The notes: a model not told the origin generated them from the letters alone. Numbered from the stretch's first letter, positions 17,942 through 28,349 are shown. The stretch: 64,000 nucleotides of DNA from Niallia sp. NCCP-28 (GCF_023168165.1 NZ_BQYJ01000001.1:868001-932000); one strand, 5' to 3'. Numbers and translations: made by a program.

Positions 17942-17972
17942 AAAAAAACTCGCCTTTAGACGAGTTTTTTAT
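17942..17972. terminator. Terminator after sdhB
   Basis: AAAAAACTCG CCTTTAGA CGAGTTTTTT: a short GC-rich stem with T-runs on both strands, 11 nt beyond the sdhB stop. Confidence 0.88.
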
Positions 17973-17982
17973 CCCTATTCCT

Positions 17983-18744
17983 TTATACATTATCACTGCC
18001 AAAAAAGTTTTTAAACGCTTGTAATGTTGTTTCCCTATTTAGGGAAGCAATAGATGTAGTTAATGGGATTCCTTTTGGACAAGATTGTACACAATTTTGT
18101 GAATTGCCGCAGTTGGCAAGACCGCCGTCTCCCATAATCTGCTCTAGTCTTTCTGCTTTATTCATGCTGCCTGTTGGATGTGCATTAAAAAGACGCACTT
18201 GCGATAAAGGCGCAGGCCCCATAAAATCTGCTTTGCTGTTTACATTTGGACAAGCTTCTAAGCAGACGCCGCATGTCATGCATTTTGATAATTCATATGC
18301 CCATTGCCTTTTTTTCTCTGGCATTCTTGGTCCAGGTCCTAAATCGTACGTTCCATCAATAGGAATCCATGCTTTTACCTTTTTTAATGAATCAAACATT
18401 CTGCTTCTATCCACTTGCAGATCTCGAACAACAGGAAATGTTCGCATTGGCTCTAAGCGAATTGGCTGTTCCAACTGATCAACTAAAGCAGTGCATGATT
18501 GTCTTGGTTTTCCATTAATAACCATCGAACAAGCTCCGCAAACTTCTTCTAAACAATTCATATCCCAAGCAATAGGAGTGGTTTGTTCTCCTTTGCTTGT
18601 TACTGGATTTCTTCTAATTTCCATCAATGCAGAAATTACATTCATATTGGGACGATACGGCAAAATAAATTCCTCTACATAGGAAGAAGAATCGGGATCA
18701 TCTTGTCTAGTAATCTGAAAAGTTACTGTTCTTGTTTCTCCCAT
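17983..18744 (-). CDS. sdhB: Succinate dehydrogenase iron-sulfur subunit
   Basis: Carries electrons from the FAD of SdhA to the haem-containing SdhC. 253 residues. The N-terminal 2Fe-2S domain shows CLEEVCGACSMVINGKPRQS. The C-terminal domain has the 4Fe-4S cluster CMTCGVCLEACPNVN and the 3Fe-4S ligands in CGNSQNCVQSCPKGIP. Last gene of sdhCAB, one base after sdhA, followed by a strong terminator. Confidence 0.97.
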   Translation of the reverse strand: MGETRTVTFQITRQDDPDSSSYVEEFILPYRPNMNVISALMEIRRNPVTSKGEQTTPIAWDMNCLEEVCGACSMVINGKPRQSCTALVDQLEQPIRLEPMRTFPVVRDLQVDRSRMFDSLKKVKAWIPIDGTYDLGPGPRMPEKKRQWAYELSKCMTCGVCLEACPNVNSKADFMGPAPLSQVRLFNAHPTGSMNKAERLEQIMGDGGLANCGNSQNCVQSCPKGIPLTTSIASLNRETTLQAFKNFFGSDNV

Positions 18745-18745
18745 T

Positions 18746-20509
18746 TTAATTCACTCCTTCTTTTTGTTTCGAGTAATCACGTTTTCTTGGTTTTATTAAA
18801 GATGTATCTACCTCTTCATAATGAAAATGAGGAGCTTGTGATTCAGAGACAAATTTGGCCATTGTAGTTTTTAGGAAGTCTTCATCATTTCTATCTGGGA
18901 AATCTGGTTTATAATGGGCCCCTCTGCTTTCATTTCGATTATAAGCGCCAATTGTTATTACCCTTGCAAGCTGCAGCATATTGGAAAGCTGTCTTGTAAA
19001 TGCTGCTCCTTGATTGCTCCATTTTGCAGTATCATTAATATTAATTTTTTTATATCGTTCTAAAAGTTCTTGAATTTTATTATCTGTCGCTTGTAATTTA
19101 TCGTTATAGCGCACAACTGTTACATTATCGGTCATCCATTCTCCTAATTCTTTATGGAGAATATATGCATTTTCATTTCCATCAAGCTTCATAATCCCAT
19201 CCCATTTTGCTTGCTCTTCTGAAACTGCTTGCTCAAAAAGGCTAGAAGATAAATCTTCTGCACTTTTTTTCAATCCGCTAATATAGCTTACTGCATTTGG
19301 CCCAACTACCATTCCTCCATATATTGCTGAAAGGAGGCTATTTGCGCCTAAACGGTTTGCTCCATGTTGGGAATAATCGCATTCACCAGCCGCAAACAAT
19401 CCAGGAATATTTGTCATCTGATCATAATCGACCCATAATCCGCCCATAGAATAGTGAACAGCTGGGAAAATTTTCATTGGAACTTTCCGTGGGTCTTCTC
19501 CCATAAATTTCTCATATATTTCAATGATTCCGCCTAATTTAATATCTAGCTCTTTCGGGTTTTTATGAGAAAGGTCCAGGTATACCATATTTTCGCCATT
19601 AATGCCGAGCTTCTGATCAACACAAACATGGAAAATTTCACGTGTTGCAATATCCCTTGGCACTAAGTTTCCATATGCAGGATATTTCTCTTCAAGAAAA
19701 TACCATGGTTTCCCATCTTTATATGTCCATATCCGACCACCTTCACCGCGGGCAGATTCACTCATTAGCCGCAGCTTATCATCGCCTGGAATAGCAGTTG
19801 GATGTATTTGGATAAATTCCCCATTTGAATAATACGCTCCTTGCTGATAAACAATCGAGGCTGCTGATCCTGTGTTAATAACTGAGTTGGTCGATTTCCC
19901 AAATATTATTCCTGGTCCACCTGTCGCCATGACAACAGCATCAGCTGGAAATGCTTTTATTTCCATTGTTTTTAAATTTTGCGCCTTAATTCCTCTACAT
20001 ACACCCTCATTGTCAATAATAGCTCCCAAGAATTCCCAACCCTCATATTTGACAACAAGTCCATCTACTTCAAACTTTCTCACTTGTTCATCTAATGCAT
20101 ATAATAACTGCTGCCCTGTTGTTGCTCCTGCAAATGCAGTCCGGTGGTATTGAGTTCCTCCGAAGCGTCTGAAATCCAACAATCCTTCAGGCGTTCTATT
20201 AAACATTACTCCCATGCGATCCATCAAATGAATGATTCCAGGCGCTGCCTCTGCCATCGCTTTAACTGGAGGCTGATTTGCCAAGAAGTCTCCTCCATAA
20301 ACCGTATCATCAAAATGTTCCCACGGGGAATCTCCTTCTCCTTTTGTATTAACAGCCCCATTTATACCGCCTTGTGCACATACAGAATGTGATCTTTTTA
20401 CTGGCACAAGCGAAAACAATTCTACGGGAGTACCTGCTTCTGCTACTTTTATTGTTGCCATTAGTCCGGCTAAACCGCCACCGACAATAATTACTTTTCC
20501 TTTACTCAT
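18746..20509 (-). CDS. sdhA: Succinate dehydrogenase flavoprotein subunit
   Basis: Oxidises succinate to fumarate with covalently bound FAD. 587 residues. The FAD-binding GGGLAGLMA is near the N-terminus (9-17), followed by RSHSVCAQGGINGA containing the flavin-attachment His, then FIQIHPTAIPG and SARGEGGRIW (active site), AAGECDYSQHGANRLGANSL, and the C-terminal RNESRGAHYKPDFPDRND. Middle gene of sdhCAB, membrane-associated through SdhC. Confidence 0.97.
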   Translation of the reverse strand: MSKGKVIIVGGGLAGLMATIKVAEAGTPVELFSLVPVKRSHSVCAQGGINGAVNTKGEGDSPWEHFDDTVYGGDFLANQPPVKAMAEAAPGIIHLMDRMGVMFNRTPEGLLDFRRFGGTQYHRTAFAGATTGQQLLYALDEQVRKFEVDGLVVKYEGWEFLGAIIDNEGVCRGIKAQNLKTMEIKAFPADAVVMATGGPGIIFGKSTNSVINTGSAASIVYQQGAYYSNGEFIQIHPTAIPGDDKLRLMSESARGEGGRIWTYKDGKPWYFLEEKYPAYGNLVPRDIATREIFHVCVDQKLGINGENMVYLDLSHKNPKELDIKLGGIIEIYEKFMGEDPRKVPMKIFPAVHYSMGGLWVDYDQMTNIPGLFAAGECDYSQHGANRLGANSLLSAIYGGMVVGPNAVSYISGLKKSAEDLSSSLFEQAVSEEQAKWDGIMKLDGNENAYILHKELGEWMTDNVTVVRYNDKLQATDNKIQELLERYKKININDTAKWSNQGAAFTRQLSNMLQLARVITIGAYNRNESRGAHYKPDFPDRNDEDFLKTTMAKFVSESQAPHFHYEEVDTSLIKPRKRDYSKQKEGVN

Positions 20510-20552
20510 TTTGCTTCACTCCCCCTTAACTATCACCCTAGTAAACTCTGTT

Positions 20553-21161
20553 TTAAATAAATGCGAATAATGCCCGTACTCCGACAATAGATAAAGCGAT
20601 AAAAACACCGATTGTCACATATGTAGATATTTTTTGCGATTTCGGTGAAACCGTAATTCCCCAACTAACACAGAAAGACCATAAACCATTAGAAAAATGA
20701 AAAATAGTAGAAATTACACCAACTAGATAAAATGCAAACATAAATGGATTTGCCAAGTTTTCCTGCATCATTTCATAATTTACTTCTTGTCCCATAGCTG
20801 CTGCTATTCTTGTTTCCCAAATATGCCAAATAATGAATATCAAGGTAATAACTCCGGTTAATCGTTGCAGATAAAACATCCAATTCCGAAAATATCCGTA
20901 GTTTTTTGTATTATTTTTTGCGGTAATCGCAATATAAATTCCATAAAAAGCATGATAAATGATTGGTAAAAATATCACAAAGATTTCTAGTATGTAACGA
21001 AATGGTAAATGTTCCATAAATGAAGCCGCCTTATTAAAGGCTTCAGGACCTTTTGTAGCAAAATGATTAACGACGAGATGTTGAATAAGAAAGACGCCTA
21101 CTGGAATAACACCAAGCAGTGAATGAATCCTTCTATACAGAAACTCCCGATTTGTTGCCAT
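20553..21161 (-). CDS. sdhC: Succinate dehydrogenase cytochrome b558 subunit
   Basis: Membrane anchor with five transmembrane helices and, in the Bacillus family, two haems that pass electrons to menaquinone. 202 residues starting MATNREFLYRRIHSLLGVIP. His residues in the membrane segments (IHSLLG, FLIQHLVVNHFA, YHAFYGIYIA, IWHIWETR, TIFHFSNGLW) supply haem ligands. GGGGGGAA supports the start at 21161; the in-frame ATG at 21191 adds ten residues without its own site. First gene of sdhCAB. Confidence 0.95.
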   Translation of the reverse strand: MATNREFLYRRIHSLLGVIPVGVFLIQHLVVNHFATKGPEAFNKAASFMEHLPFRYILEIFVIFLPIIYHAFYGIYIAITAKNNTKNYGYFRNWMFYLQRLTGVITLIFIIWHIWETRIAAAMGQEVNYEMMQENLANPFMFAFYLVGVISTIFHFSNGLWSFCVSWGITVSPKSQKISTYVTIGVFIALSIVGVRALFAFI

Positions 21162-21247
21162 TAACTTCCCCCCCAATTGATGAAAAAACATTTTTTGATT
21201 TTAAACGATTACAACACCAAATTTTCTTACAATTTAGTGACAATTTA

Positions 21248-21276
21248 ATTGTACTCCCTATAAAATCCAAGGTCAA
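21248..21276 (-). promoter_or_regulatory. Sigma-A promoter of sdhCAB
   Basis: Minus strand -35 TTGACC (21271-21276), 17-bp spacer, -10 TACAAT (21248-21253). The leader to sdhC is about 80 nt. I see no obvious cre box in it. Confidence 0.75.
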
Positions 21277-21627
21277 GAAAACGGATACATAATTTATAAG
21301 TTCTTTTGCAAAACCAGCCTTATCTTATCTATATGATACTTACAAAAAAATATTTACCCTATATTTCCTTGAATACTTGCCTTTTTATGTGAAATGATAG
21401 TAATAGAACTGCTTCTTTTCTGTAGATGATTTTTTATTTTCATTTCCAGTTTCCAACTGAAAAATGCGATTAATTCTTATGCAATCTTCCTTTTTTCTTA
21501 TGCTTTTTTTAAGGTTTTAAAGTATACTATTAGAGCAATATATATTTTTATACAATACTAATAAAAAATATCTAATACGTTTTTTTGAAAATATATATAA
21601 ATAGAATTGTAGAAAGAGGAGAGATTA
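21277..21627. other. Divergent intergenic region sdhCAB / yslB
   Basis: About 350 bp of AT-rich DNA between divergent genes. A possible yslB promoter -10 (TATACT near 21523) has no convincing -35. Nothing else supported. Confidence 0.4.
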
Positions 21628-22083
21628 TTGAGCGAACTAACATCTGTAGAAGAGAAATCAAAGGTGGAAGAAGAACCTCTTACTGTCCCTGCATATGGAT
21701 ATGAATTATTGCGTGAAATATTAATACCCGATTTATTAGGAAGAGACACACCCGATTTGCTGTATTGGGCGGGAAAAAGAATTGCAAGAATGTTTCCATT
21801 AGAAAATATAGAAGATGCCCGCAGTTTTTTTGCAAAAGCAGGTTGGGGAACTTTAGAAATTGCCAAACAGACAAAAAATGAAATAGAGTATACCATTACA
21901 AGTCCATTAATAGAAAAAAGATTAAAAGAAAAGGGCAAATGTTCTTTTCAACTAGAAGCAGGATATTTAGCCCAGCAGCATGAACACTCAAAACAGGTTA
22001 TCGCTGAAGCTTTTGAGGACCCAAAAAGAAGAAATAAAAAAATAATGATTACAGTCCGTTGGGATAGCAAAGATCCTGCTTAA
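21628..22083 (+). CDS. yslB: YslB family protein (DUF2507)
   Basis: A 151-residue cytoplasmic protein with the DUF2507 pattern: PAYGYELLREILIPDLLGRD, LLYWAGKRIARMFPL and FEDPKRRNKKIMITVRWD at the C-terminus; the family belongs to the V4R-like fold. The start is TTG with GAGGAG six bases upstream. Divergent from sdhCAB, as in B. subtilis. Function unknown. Confidence 0.9.
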   Translation: MSELTSVEEKSKVEEEPLTVPAYGYELLREILIPDLLGRDTPDLLYWAGKRIARMFPLENIEDARSFFAKAGWGTLEIAKQTKNEIEYTITSPLIEKRLKEKGKCSFQLEAGYLAQQHEHSKQVIAEAFEDPKRRNKKIMITVRWDSKDPA

Positions 22084-22108
22084 AAAAGACTATTAATATT
22101 TCTAAAGC

Positions 22109-22148
22109 AAAAAGGCGAAGAAAATGCAGCATTTTCTTCGCCTTTTTT
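22109..22148. terminator. Terminator after yslB
   Basis: AAAAGGCGAAGAAAATG pairs with CATTTTCTTCGCCTTTT, a 17-bp stem with a tiny loop and a T-run. Also serves as a barrier for the convergent chemoreceptor gene. Confidence 0.9.
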
Positions 22149-22227
22149 AGATATTTCTCCTGAAAAAAGCTGGTGTAATCATAAACAAGTTCCTTTTAGA
22201 GAATAATAAACCATGTTTTTTAAGTCA

Positions 22228-24207
22228 TTATATTTTAAATTGTTCAATACTAGTATGCAGTTCCTCAGCAAGTTGGGATAAAGATACAGCTCCAGCGCTT
22301 ATCTCTTGAATTGCAGCAAGCTGTTGTTCTGTGGTGCTGGCTATCTCTTCTGAATAAGCAGCATTTTCATCTGCAATCACCAGCAATTTATTTGCAGTTG
22401 CTGAAACACCTTGTACTCCAATTGATATTTGGTCTGATAATAATGCTACTTCTTCAATTCGCGGATACACTGTTTGCACATTTTGAATGATTGTAGTAAA
22501 TGTCTGTGTTGTTTTATTGGAAGTTTTAATGCCTGCTTCTACATTTTCTGTTACTAACTTCATCCCTTTTGCTGCTGATTCTGTATCTTTTAGAATCCTT
22601 GCAATAATTTTTGTAATTTCTTTCCCAGATTCTTCAGATAGTTTCGCAAGTTTTCCAACTTCTGTAGCTACAACCGCAAATCCCTTTCCTGTTTCTCCAG
22701 CTCTTGCAGCTTCAATACCTGCATTTAGCGCCAATAGCTTCGTTTGCTTTGCAATGCCGTTCATTACATCTACAATATTGTGAATCTCTTTTGATTGTTC
22801 TTGCAATAATTGAATTTGTTTATTAGAAGATACCACAGATTGATGCATTTCATTCATTTGAGCTACCGTTTCTTTAACCGATTCTTCTCCTTCTTTCGCC
22901 TGTTTTGCTGTTAATGTTGTTAATTCAACAGCCATCATGGCGTTTGCTGCCACTTGTTTTATATCTGTTGCCGCCTGATCTAATGCTTCCGCATTTTTTG
23001 TTAAATTTTCATTTTGCATTTCTGTTCTGCTTACAACTTCTTGCAGAGTGGCAGCTACATAATCAGATGTTGTAGCTGTTTGGCCAGAACTTGTCATAAA
23101 TTGTTCGGATGCAGCCGCAATATGCTCTGATTTCTCATTGACCTCTTTAATGATTTTATGTAAACTTTGTGACATATGTTGGAATGCTTTCAACACTTCG
23201 CCAATTTCATCTCTTCTAGTAACAGCTATTTTCTCTGTTAAATCGCCACTGCTGACTTTTAAAGCAACCCTTTTCAGCAGGTTCAATGGTTGTGTAACTG
23301 ATTTAATAATTATATAAACAAGTATTCCTCCAACAAGCAAGGAACAAATAATAATAAAGATGGTTTGCTGCAAAATTGGCTTTGTCATTGCCTGTATTTC
23401 AGAATTATTTATTATACCTGCAATTTTCCAGCCAGTTAGTTTATTTGTAATATATACCATCTGTTGTTCTTTTCCATTTGTTTTATATGACACGTTTCCA
23501 GATTGTCTTTTATAAATAGATGATACAACCGAATCATTGGCTTTTATTCCTATTTTTCCATCTGGATGAACCACATAATACATATCCTCATTTAATATGA
23601 CAACATGTCCCTCCTTGCCAATTTTTACGTTCGATGTGAGATTTTCCAAACTTTTCAGACTAACCTCCAAAGCAACTACTCCTGTTTTGTCCTCCGTCTG
23701 TGATGCAATCGCAACCACTAAATTATTAGTGATAACAGATATATATGGTTTGGTGATTGTTATATCTCCATTTCTTTTTACAGCTTCTTTATACCAAGTT
23801 TCTTCCTTTACATTAAAATCCTTCTCTAAAACATTTTGGGGATATTGAACAATTGTTCCATCGTTTCCTCCAAAAAATACACTCTCCATATCAGGATGAA
23901 ACTGCATATACTCCGCAAACGTCTCTCTTATAGATGGAATACTTTCAATACTATTGCTATCATATTTTATTATTTTTGAAAGGATAGCCGTATCATAGAT
24001 TCTTGGCTCCACCGTATCTTTGATGATAGAATCTAATATTTTTACATTTTCTTTTGCAGTCTGCATAAATTGACTATTCAATTCTTCTTTGGCTTTCAAA
24101 TAGGAAAAAGCACCTAATATAGCACTTGGAATAATTAAAATAAGAGCAAAGGAAACAATCAATTTCTTTTTCATACTTAATCCCGGTCCTTTAGTCCGTA
24201 TTTTCAT
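22228..24207 (-). CDS. Methyl-accepting chemotaxis protein with dCache sensor
   Basis: Transmembrane chemoreceptor, 659 residues. Order: TM1 (about 14-33), an extracellular dCache-type sensor (about 38-275, with [28 protein letters not shown], the [19 protein letters not shown] motif and a second small half [14 protein letters not shown]), TM2 (about 279-301), HAMP (about 303-355) and a signalling domain with the conserved hairpin tip [20 protein letters not shown] followed by [22 protein letters not shown] lies seven bases before the ATG at 24207. WYKEA...PY-type dCache domains often bind amino acids or amines; the ligand is inference. Monocistronic. Confidence 0.92.
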   Translation of the reverse strand: MKIRTKGPGLSMKKKLIVSFALILIIPSAILGAFSYLKAKEELNSQFMQTAKENVKILDSIIKDTVEPRIYDTAILSKIIKYDSNSIESIPSIRETFAEYMQFHPDMESVFFGGNDGTIVQYPQNVLEKDFNVKEETWYKEAVKRNGDITITKPYISVITNNLVVAIASQTEDKTGVVALEVSLKSLENLTSNVKIGKEGHVVILNEDMYYVVHPDGKIGIKANDSVVSSIYKRQSGNVSYKTNGKEQQMVYITNKLTGWKIAGIINNSEIQAMTKPILQQTIFIIICSLLVGGILVYIIIKSVTQPLNLLKRVALKVSSGDLTEKIAVTRRDEIGEVLKAFQHMSQSLHKIIKEVNEKSEHIAAASEQFMTSSGQTATTSDYVAATLQEVVSRTEMQNENLTKNAEALDQAATDIKQVAANAMMAVELTTLTAKQAKEGEESVKETVAQMNEMHQSVVSSNKQIQLLQEQSKEIHNIVDVMNGIAKQTKLLALNAGIEAARAGETGKGFAVVATEVGKLAKLSEESGKEITKIIARILKDTESAAKGMKLVTENVEAGIKTSNKTTQTFTTIIQNVQTVYPRIEEVALLSDQISIGVQGVSATANKLLVIADENAAYSEEIASTTEQQLAAIQEISAGAVSLSQLAEELHTSIEQFKI

Positions 24208-24434
24208 TTGCTAACCTCCCATCCACTAGTTCATTTATCCTTAATATTAACATAAACTAAAGCGCTTTCAATACTTTTTTCATAAAACTCCTTTTTTATT
24301 GGTATTTTTACCATTATTGATTTTTGAAAAATAAAGGATAAAAATAACAGTTTGCATTAATAAATAAGAAATAAAATTTATTTTTAATACATACAAAAAA
24401 AGCTCACCTATACTAATAGATAAGCAAAATTTTT

Positions 24435-24548
24435 ATAAAGTGAAACTTCAATCAGATTTTTACAGACAGTCATCCCCCACCTAGATTTCTCGTTTTCTCT
24501 TATAGTCCCTGAGCGGGGATGTTACTGCCCGTTAATGCGTGATAAAGA
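24435..24548 (+). repeat. Dispersed intergenic repeat, copy 1
   Basis: Begins ATAAAGTGAAACTTCAATCA and ends CCCGTTAATGCGTGATAAA, with a pyrimidine/purine-rich middle. Matching ends occur at 61314-61414 and 61481-61553. No coding potential. Lies between lysC and the chemoreceptor gene. Confidence 0.75.
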
Positions 24549-24566
24549 TTAAATGACCTAACTTGC

Positions 24567-25061
24567 TTATGCAATGACTGGTACAGAACTCAATTCAAAA
24601 GCATCATGCAACGCTTCTACTGCCTGCACCATTTTCTCTTTGACAATAACAGTTGATACTTTAATTTCTGATGTACTTACCATCTTAATGATAATATCTT
24701 CAGATGCCAATACTTTAAACATATCAGCTGCAACACCTGGATTGGAAATCATGCCAGAACCAACAATGGAAACTTTAGCTAATCCTTGTTCAGATGTTAC
24801 CTTTTCATAAGACAAAGCTGCTTTATTTTCTTCCAGCACTTTTACTGTTTCTGCTAAATCACTATCTTTAATAGAAAACGATACATTCATTGTTTTTTGA
24901 TCTGTTAAACTTTGAATGATAATATCTACATTAATATGATGTGCAGCCAGTGTAGTAAAAATGGTAGATAGGCTTGTTAAAGGATTCTTTAATCCAAATA
25001 CCGTCACACTAGTAATATTATCTTCAAAAGCTACTCCTCTAACAACTAAATTTTGCTCCAT
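24567..25061 (-). CDS. lysC: Aspartokinase II beta subunit (internal in-frame start)
   Basis: ATG at 25061 (MEQNLVVRG) is preceded by GAGGAGG with eight bases between, a stronger site than most genes here. It yields a 164-residue peptide of the two ACT domains only, the known beta subunit of the B. subtilis alpha2-beta2 enzyme. The site sits inside the coding sequence as the codons for EEE, visible in the protein as TIIEEEVSMEQN. Confidence 0.85.
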   Translation of the reverse strand: MEQNLVVRGVAFEDNITSVTVFGLKNPLTSLSTIFTTLAAHHINVDIIIQSLTDQKTMNVSFSIKDSDLAETVKVLEENKAALSYEKVTSEQGLAKVSIVGSGMISNPGVAADMFKVLASEDIIIKMVSTSEIKVSTVIVKEKMVQAVEALHDAFELSSVPVIA

Positions 25062-25796
25062 TGAAACTTCCTCCTCGATAATGGTTCCTTCTTCACGTTC
25101 CATACTTGATCGTACTACTAGGGGCACTTGGTAATTTTTTGCATATTCAACAGCACGAGGATGAAGTACACCTGCACCTAAATTTGCAAGTTCTAGCATT
25201 TCATCATAAGATACCGACAGCAGTTTTCTTGCATTTTTGATATAACGTGGATCTGTTGTAAAAACGCCTGTAACATCTGTATAAATATCACATTTATCTG
25301 CTTTAAGGGCTGCAGCTAACGCAACCGCAGTGGTATCCGAACCGCCTCGGCCAAGCGTTGTAATGGCTCCTTCTTCTGTTGCGCCTTGAAATCCTGCAAC
25401 AATCACTACTTTTCCCAACTTTAATTGTGCTTGGATTCTCTCTGCTTCTATATTTAAGATGCGGGCATTTCCATGAACCCCTTCTGTTTGAATTCCGGCT
25501 TGCCATCCAGTGAAAGATATAGCATCCACTTGTTTTGCATTCAGCGCCATCGCCAAAAGACTAATCGTTATTTGCTCACCTGTAGAAAGCAGCACATCCA
25601 TTTCTCTTTTAGATGGACGCTCAGTTAATTCACCAGCAAGATTCACTAAATCATCTGTTGTTTTGCCCATTGCAGATACAACAACAACTACGTCATTTCC
25701 TCTTTGTTTCTCTTCTATAACTCGTTCAGCTACATTTTTTATTCTTTCTGCACTACCTACAGATGTACCGCCAAACTTTTGTACTACTAATCCCAC
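24567..25796 (-). CDS. lysC: Aspartokinase II (alpha and beta subunits)
   Basis: Phosphorylates aspartate, the first step toward lysine, diaminopimelate, methionine and threonine. 409 residues. Kinase domain 1-235 begins VVQKFGGTSVGSAERIK and contains ALGRGGSDTTAVALA (read TTLGRGGSDTTAVALA) and YTDVTGVFTTDP. Two C-terminal ACT domains follow (about 265-400). As in B. subtilis, an in-frame internal start with its own ribosome site would make the beta subunit. A lysine riboswitch leader and sigma-A promoter lie upstream, so expression should fall when lysine is plentiful. Confidence 0.96.
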   Translation of the reverse strand: MGLVVQKFGGTSVGSAERIKNVAERVIEEKQRGNDVVVVVSAMGKTTDDLVNLAGELTERPSKREMDVLLSTGEQITISLLAMALNAKQVDAISFTGWQAGIQTEGVHGNARILNIEAERIQAQLKLGKVVIVAGFQGATEEGAITTLGRGGSDTTAVALAAALKADKCDIYTDVTGVFTTDPRYIKNARKLLSVSYDEMLELANLGAGVLHPRAVEYAKNYQVPLVVRSSMEREEGTIIEEEVSMEQNLVVRGVAFEDNITSVTVFGLKNPLTSLSTIFTTLAAHHINVDIIIQSLTDQKTMNVSFSIKDSDLAETVKVLEENKAALSYEKVTSEQGLAKVSIVGSGMISNPGVAADMFKVLASEDIIIKMVSTSEIKVSTVIVKEKMVQAVEALHDAFELSSVPVIA

Positions 25797-25887
25797 TGCA
25801 TTCCCTACTTTCCATTTGTCTAATTAGAAGCCTTTTTATGTTTTGCTTTCATGAGCTTTTTTTATTATAAACAATCTTTTAGGCAAT

Positions 25888-25917
25888 AAAAAAAGCAATG
25901 AGAAGGTCTCATTGCCG
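25888..25917 (-). terminator. Attenuator hairpin of the lysine riboswitch
   Basis: Minus strand GCAATGAGA CCT TCTCATTGC followed by TTTTTTT, between aptamer and lysC. Confidence 0.9.
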
Positions 25918-26128
25918 TGCAGAAAAATATCATCGTGTGCACAAACAGTGAGATAGCCCTCCAAAACAGTTCCTTGTTTTGACAGTCTTGCATTTATTTA
26001 ATGCAAAACCAGCAAAGAAAACAATGAGTTTTTCTTCGCTTCGGCGAACTGACCCTTTCATAATCCTTCGTTGAAGCTCATCCTTCTCCGGATTATTACT
26101 ATTGAAGTTCGCACCTCTACCATCACTT
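25888..26128 (-). promoter_or_regulatory. Lysine riboswitch (L box) of lysC
   Basis: Minus strand: P1 strand GTGATGGTAG, then the conserved AGAGGTGCGAAC and AGTA elements, the stem with GGAGAAGGATGAGC, the GAAAGGGTCAGTTCGCCGAAG region, a Lys-arm hairpin TTTGCATTAA/TTAAATGCAA type, and the closing strand GGGCTATCTCAC. The aptamer covers about 25946-26128 and a terminator follows. Lysine binding should favour the terminator. Confidence 0.92.
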
Positions 26129-26148
26129 ATTAAGTATAAGTTGCCATC

Positions 26149-26177
26149 ATTGTAGCACACATTTTTTCATCATACAA
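26149..26177 (-). promoter_or_regulatory. Sigma-A promoter of lysC
   Basis: Minus strand -35 TTGTAT (26172-26177), 17-bp spacer, -10 TACAAT (26149-26154), just upstream of the aptamer. It lies in the short gap after uvrC. Confidence 0.75.
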
Positions 26178-26191
26178 TCATTTTTTACATT

Positions 26192-28000
26192 TTATTCATT
26201 TTCTTGTACATGTTTATCTGGATAATTTTGTTCTTTTAATTTGATTATCAGCTCTTCGGCAATATTTGCAGGTATCCCAATCGCACGAAATTCATCTATT
26301 TTTGCTTCTTTCATTTTTTTTACAGAGCCAAATGTTTTTAATAATAGTTTGCGCCGTTTTTCTCCAATTCCGGGAATTTCATCTAAAAGGGACTGAAACG
26401 CATTTTTGCCCCTAAGTTGGCGATGAAAAGTAATGGCGAAACGGTGCACTTCATCTTGAATTCTTTGCAGCAAATAAAATTCTTGGCTATTGCGCGCTAG
26501 TGGAATGATTTCCAATGGATTTCCAAATAAAAGCTGCGACGTTCGGTGTTTTTCATCTTTTGCTAATCCGGCAACTGGTATATCTAGCCCAAGTTCATCA
26601 GCCAGTATTTCTCTTACAGCTTCTAGATGCCCTTTCCCTCCATCAATAATAATTAAATCAGGCAAAGGAAGACCTTCCTTTAGTACCCTTTGATACCTTC
26701 TTCGCACCACTTCTCTCATAGAATTGTAATCATCGGGTCCTTCTACTGTTTTTATTTTATACTTTCTATATTCTTTTTTAGCTGGCTTTCCATCAATAAA
26801 TACAATCATTGCAGATACGGGATTTGTTCCTTGAATATTGCTGTTATCAAATGCTTCAATTCGATGTGGAGTATAAATCCCCATTTGCTTACCTAAATTC
26901 TCCACTGCTTTAATTGTCCGATCTTCATCACGGTCAATTAAAGCAAATTTTTCGCTTAATGCATTTTTTGCATTTTTATTTGCCAAAAGAACCAGGTCCT
27001 TTTTCTGTCCTCTTTGGGGTTTTAATACTTTTACATCTAGCAGTTCCTCTACCATTTCACCTTGGATGGAATCTGGCAATAAAATTTCTTTCGGCTTAAA
27101 ATGATTTTCCTTTTCATAGAATCGTCCAAAAAAGGTCAGCATTTCCTCCTCTGGCTCTTGATACATCGGGAACATGCTGACATCCCTTTCAATCAGTTTT
27201 CCTTGTCTAATAAAAAACACTTGAACGCACATCCAGCCTTTATCATAAGAATAGCCAAAAACATCTCTGTCCACTAAGTCTGTCATCGTCATTTTTTGTT
27301 TTTCCATCGTTGCTTCAATATGGGCAATCTGATCGCGATACTCTTTTGCCCGCTCAAAATCTAATTCTTCTGCAGCAGCCGTCATTTTTTCTGTCAGTTG
27401 CTTTTTGATTTCTTTATATCCGCCATTAAGAAAACTGGTAATTTCATCAACAATTTTTTTATACTCTTCTTGTCCAATATCTTTGACACATGGAGCCAAA
27501 CACTGGTCCAAATGGTAATATAAGCAGACCCTATCTGGCAATGTATTGCATTTGCGCAATGGATAAATGCGATCAAGCAATTTTTTCGTTTCATTGGCTG
27601 CTTGCACATTAGGATATGGGCCAAAATATTTGCCTTTATCTTTTTTTACTTTTCTCGTTGTAATCAGCCTTGGATGCTTTTCTGCTGTTAATTTAATAAA
27701 TGGATAGCTTTTATCGTCTTTTAGCATGATATTATATTTGGGATCATGCTTTTTAATTAAATTAAGCTCTAATATTAAAGCTTCTATATTAGAAGAGGTA
27801 ATAATATATTCAAAATCCTCAATTTCATTAACAAGTCTTAATGTTTTTCCATCATGGGAACCTGTAAAATAAGACCGCACTCGATTTTTTAATACTTTTG
27901 CTTTTCCTACATAAATAATGGTGCCCTGCCGATCTTTCATTAAATAACATCCAGGCTGATCAGGTAAGAGCATCAGTTTATTTTTAATGGTTTTATTCAT
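26192..28000 (-). CDS. uvrC: Excinuclease ABC subunit C
   Basis: Makes the dual incisions of nucleotide excision repair. 602 residues. N-terminal GIY-YIG nuclease (about 14-92: [20 protein letters not shown]), UVR domain (about 200-235: [19 protein letters not shown]), RNase-H-like 5' nuclease (about 370-520: [20 protein letters not shown] and [11 protein letters not shown]) and C-terminal HhH pairs ([19 protein letters not shown]). GGGAGGAAG supports the start. The neighbours trxA and lysC are as in B. subtilis. Confidence 0.97.
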   Translation of the reverse strand: MNKTIKNKLMLLPDQPGCYLMKDRQGTIIYVGKAKVLKNRVRSYFTGSHDGKTLRLVNEIEDFEYIITSSNIEALILELNLIKKHDPKYNIMLKDDKSYPFIKLTAEKHPRLITTRKVKKDKGKYFGPYPNVQAANETKKLLDRIYPLRKCNTLPDRVCLYYHLDQCLAPCVKDIGQEEYKKIVDEITSFLNGGYKEIKKQLTEKMTAAAEELDFERAKEYRDQIAHIEATMEKQKMTMTDLVDRDVFGYSYDKGWMCVQVFFIRQGKLIERDVSMFPMYQEPEEEMLTFFGRFYEKENHFKPKEILLPDSIQGEMVEELLDVKVLKPQRGQKKDLVLLANKNAKNALSEKFALIDRDEDRTIKAVENLGKQMGIYTPHRIEAFDNSNIQGTNPVSAMIVFIDGKPAKKEYRKYKIKTVEGPDDYNSMREVVRRRYQRVLKEGLPLPDLIIIDGGKGHLEAVREILADELGLDIPVAGLAKDEKHRTSQLLFGNPLEIIPLARNSQEFYLLQRIQDEVHRFAITFHRQLRGKNAFQSLLDEIPGIGEKRRKLLLKTFGSVKKMKEAKIDEFRAIGIPANIAEELIIKLKEQNYPDKHVQENE

Positions 28001-28349
28001 CGTCTTCCTCCCTGAATGCCAATGTATAGAAGCATTAAAATTGGCTATGAGTATATTTTTATTCTTTCCTTTTCCCTCAAAAAATAGGATTTGTTCACTT
28101 ATCCTTTATTAGCATAATGGCTGGAGAATGATTTCAGCAAGAAAAAAGCAATAATATAAATGGCAATGTTCGGGGATAAAAGGATTGTTTTATCAGGAAA
28201 ATCATTCATTAGGGCTTATAATAAGGCTTTTTAAACTGACCTGTTGCTTTGCGCCTGCTGCTCTAATGAACATCCCCCACTAAAAATTTAGCACAGCCTA
28301 TAATAAAAAGAGGCGGTATTCACTTGATAATCAATTTTAAATAAAACAA
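28001..28349. other. Intergenic stretch between trxA and uvrC
   Basis: About 350 bp without a gene. The segment near 28255-28300, read on the minus strand (TGTGCTAAATTTTTAGTGGG), weakly resembles one end of the dispersed repeat seen at 24435 and 61314. No uvrC promoter is clear enough to call. Confidence 0.35.
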
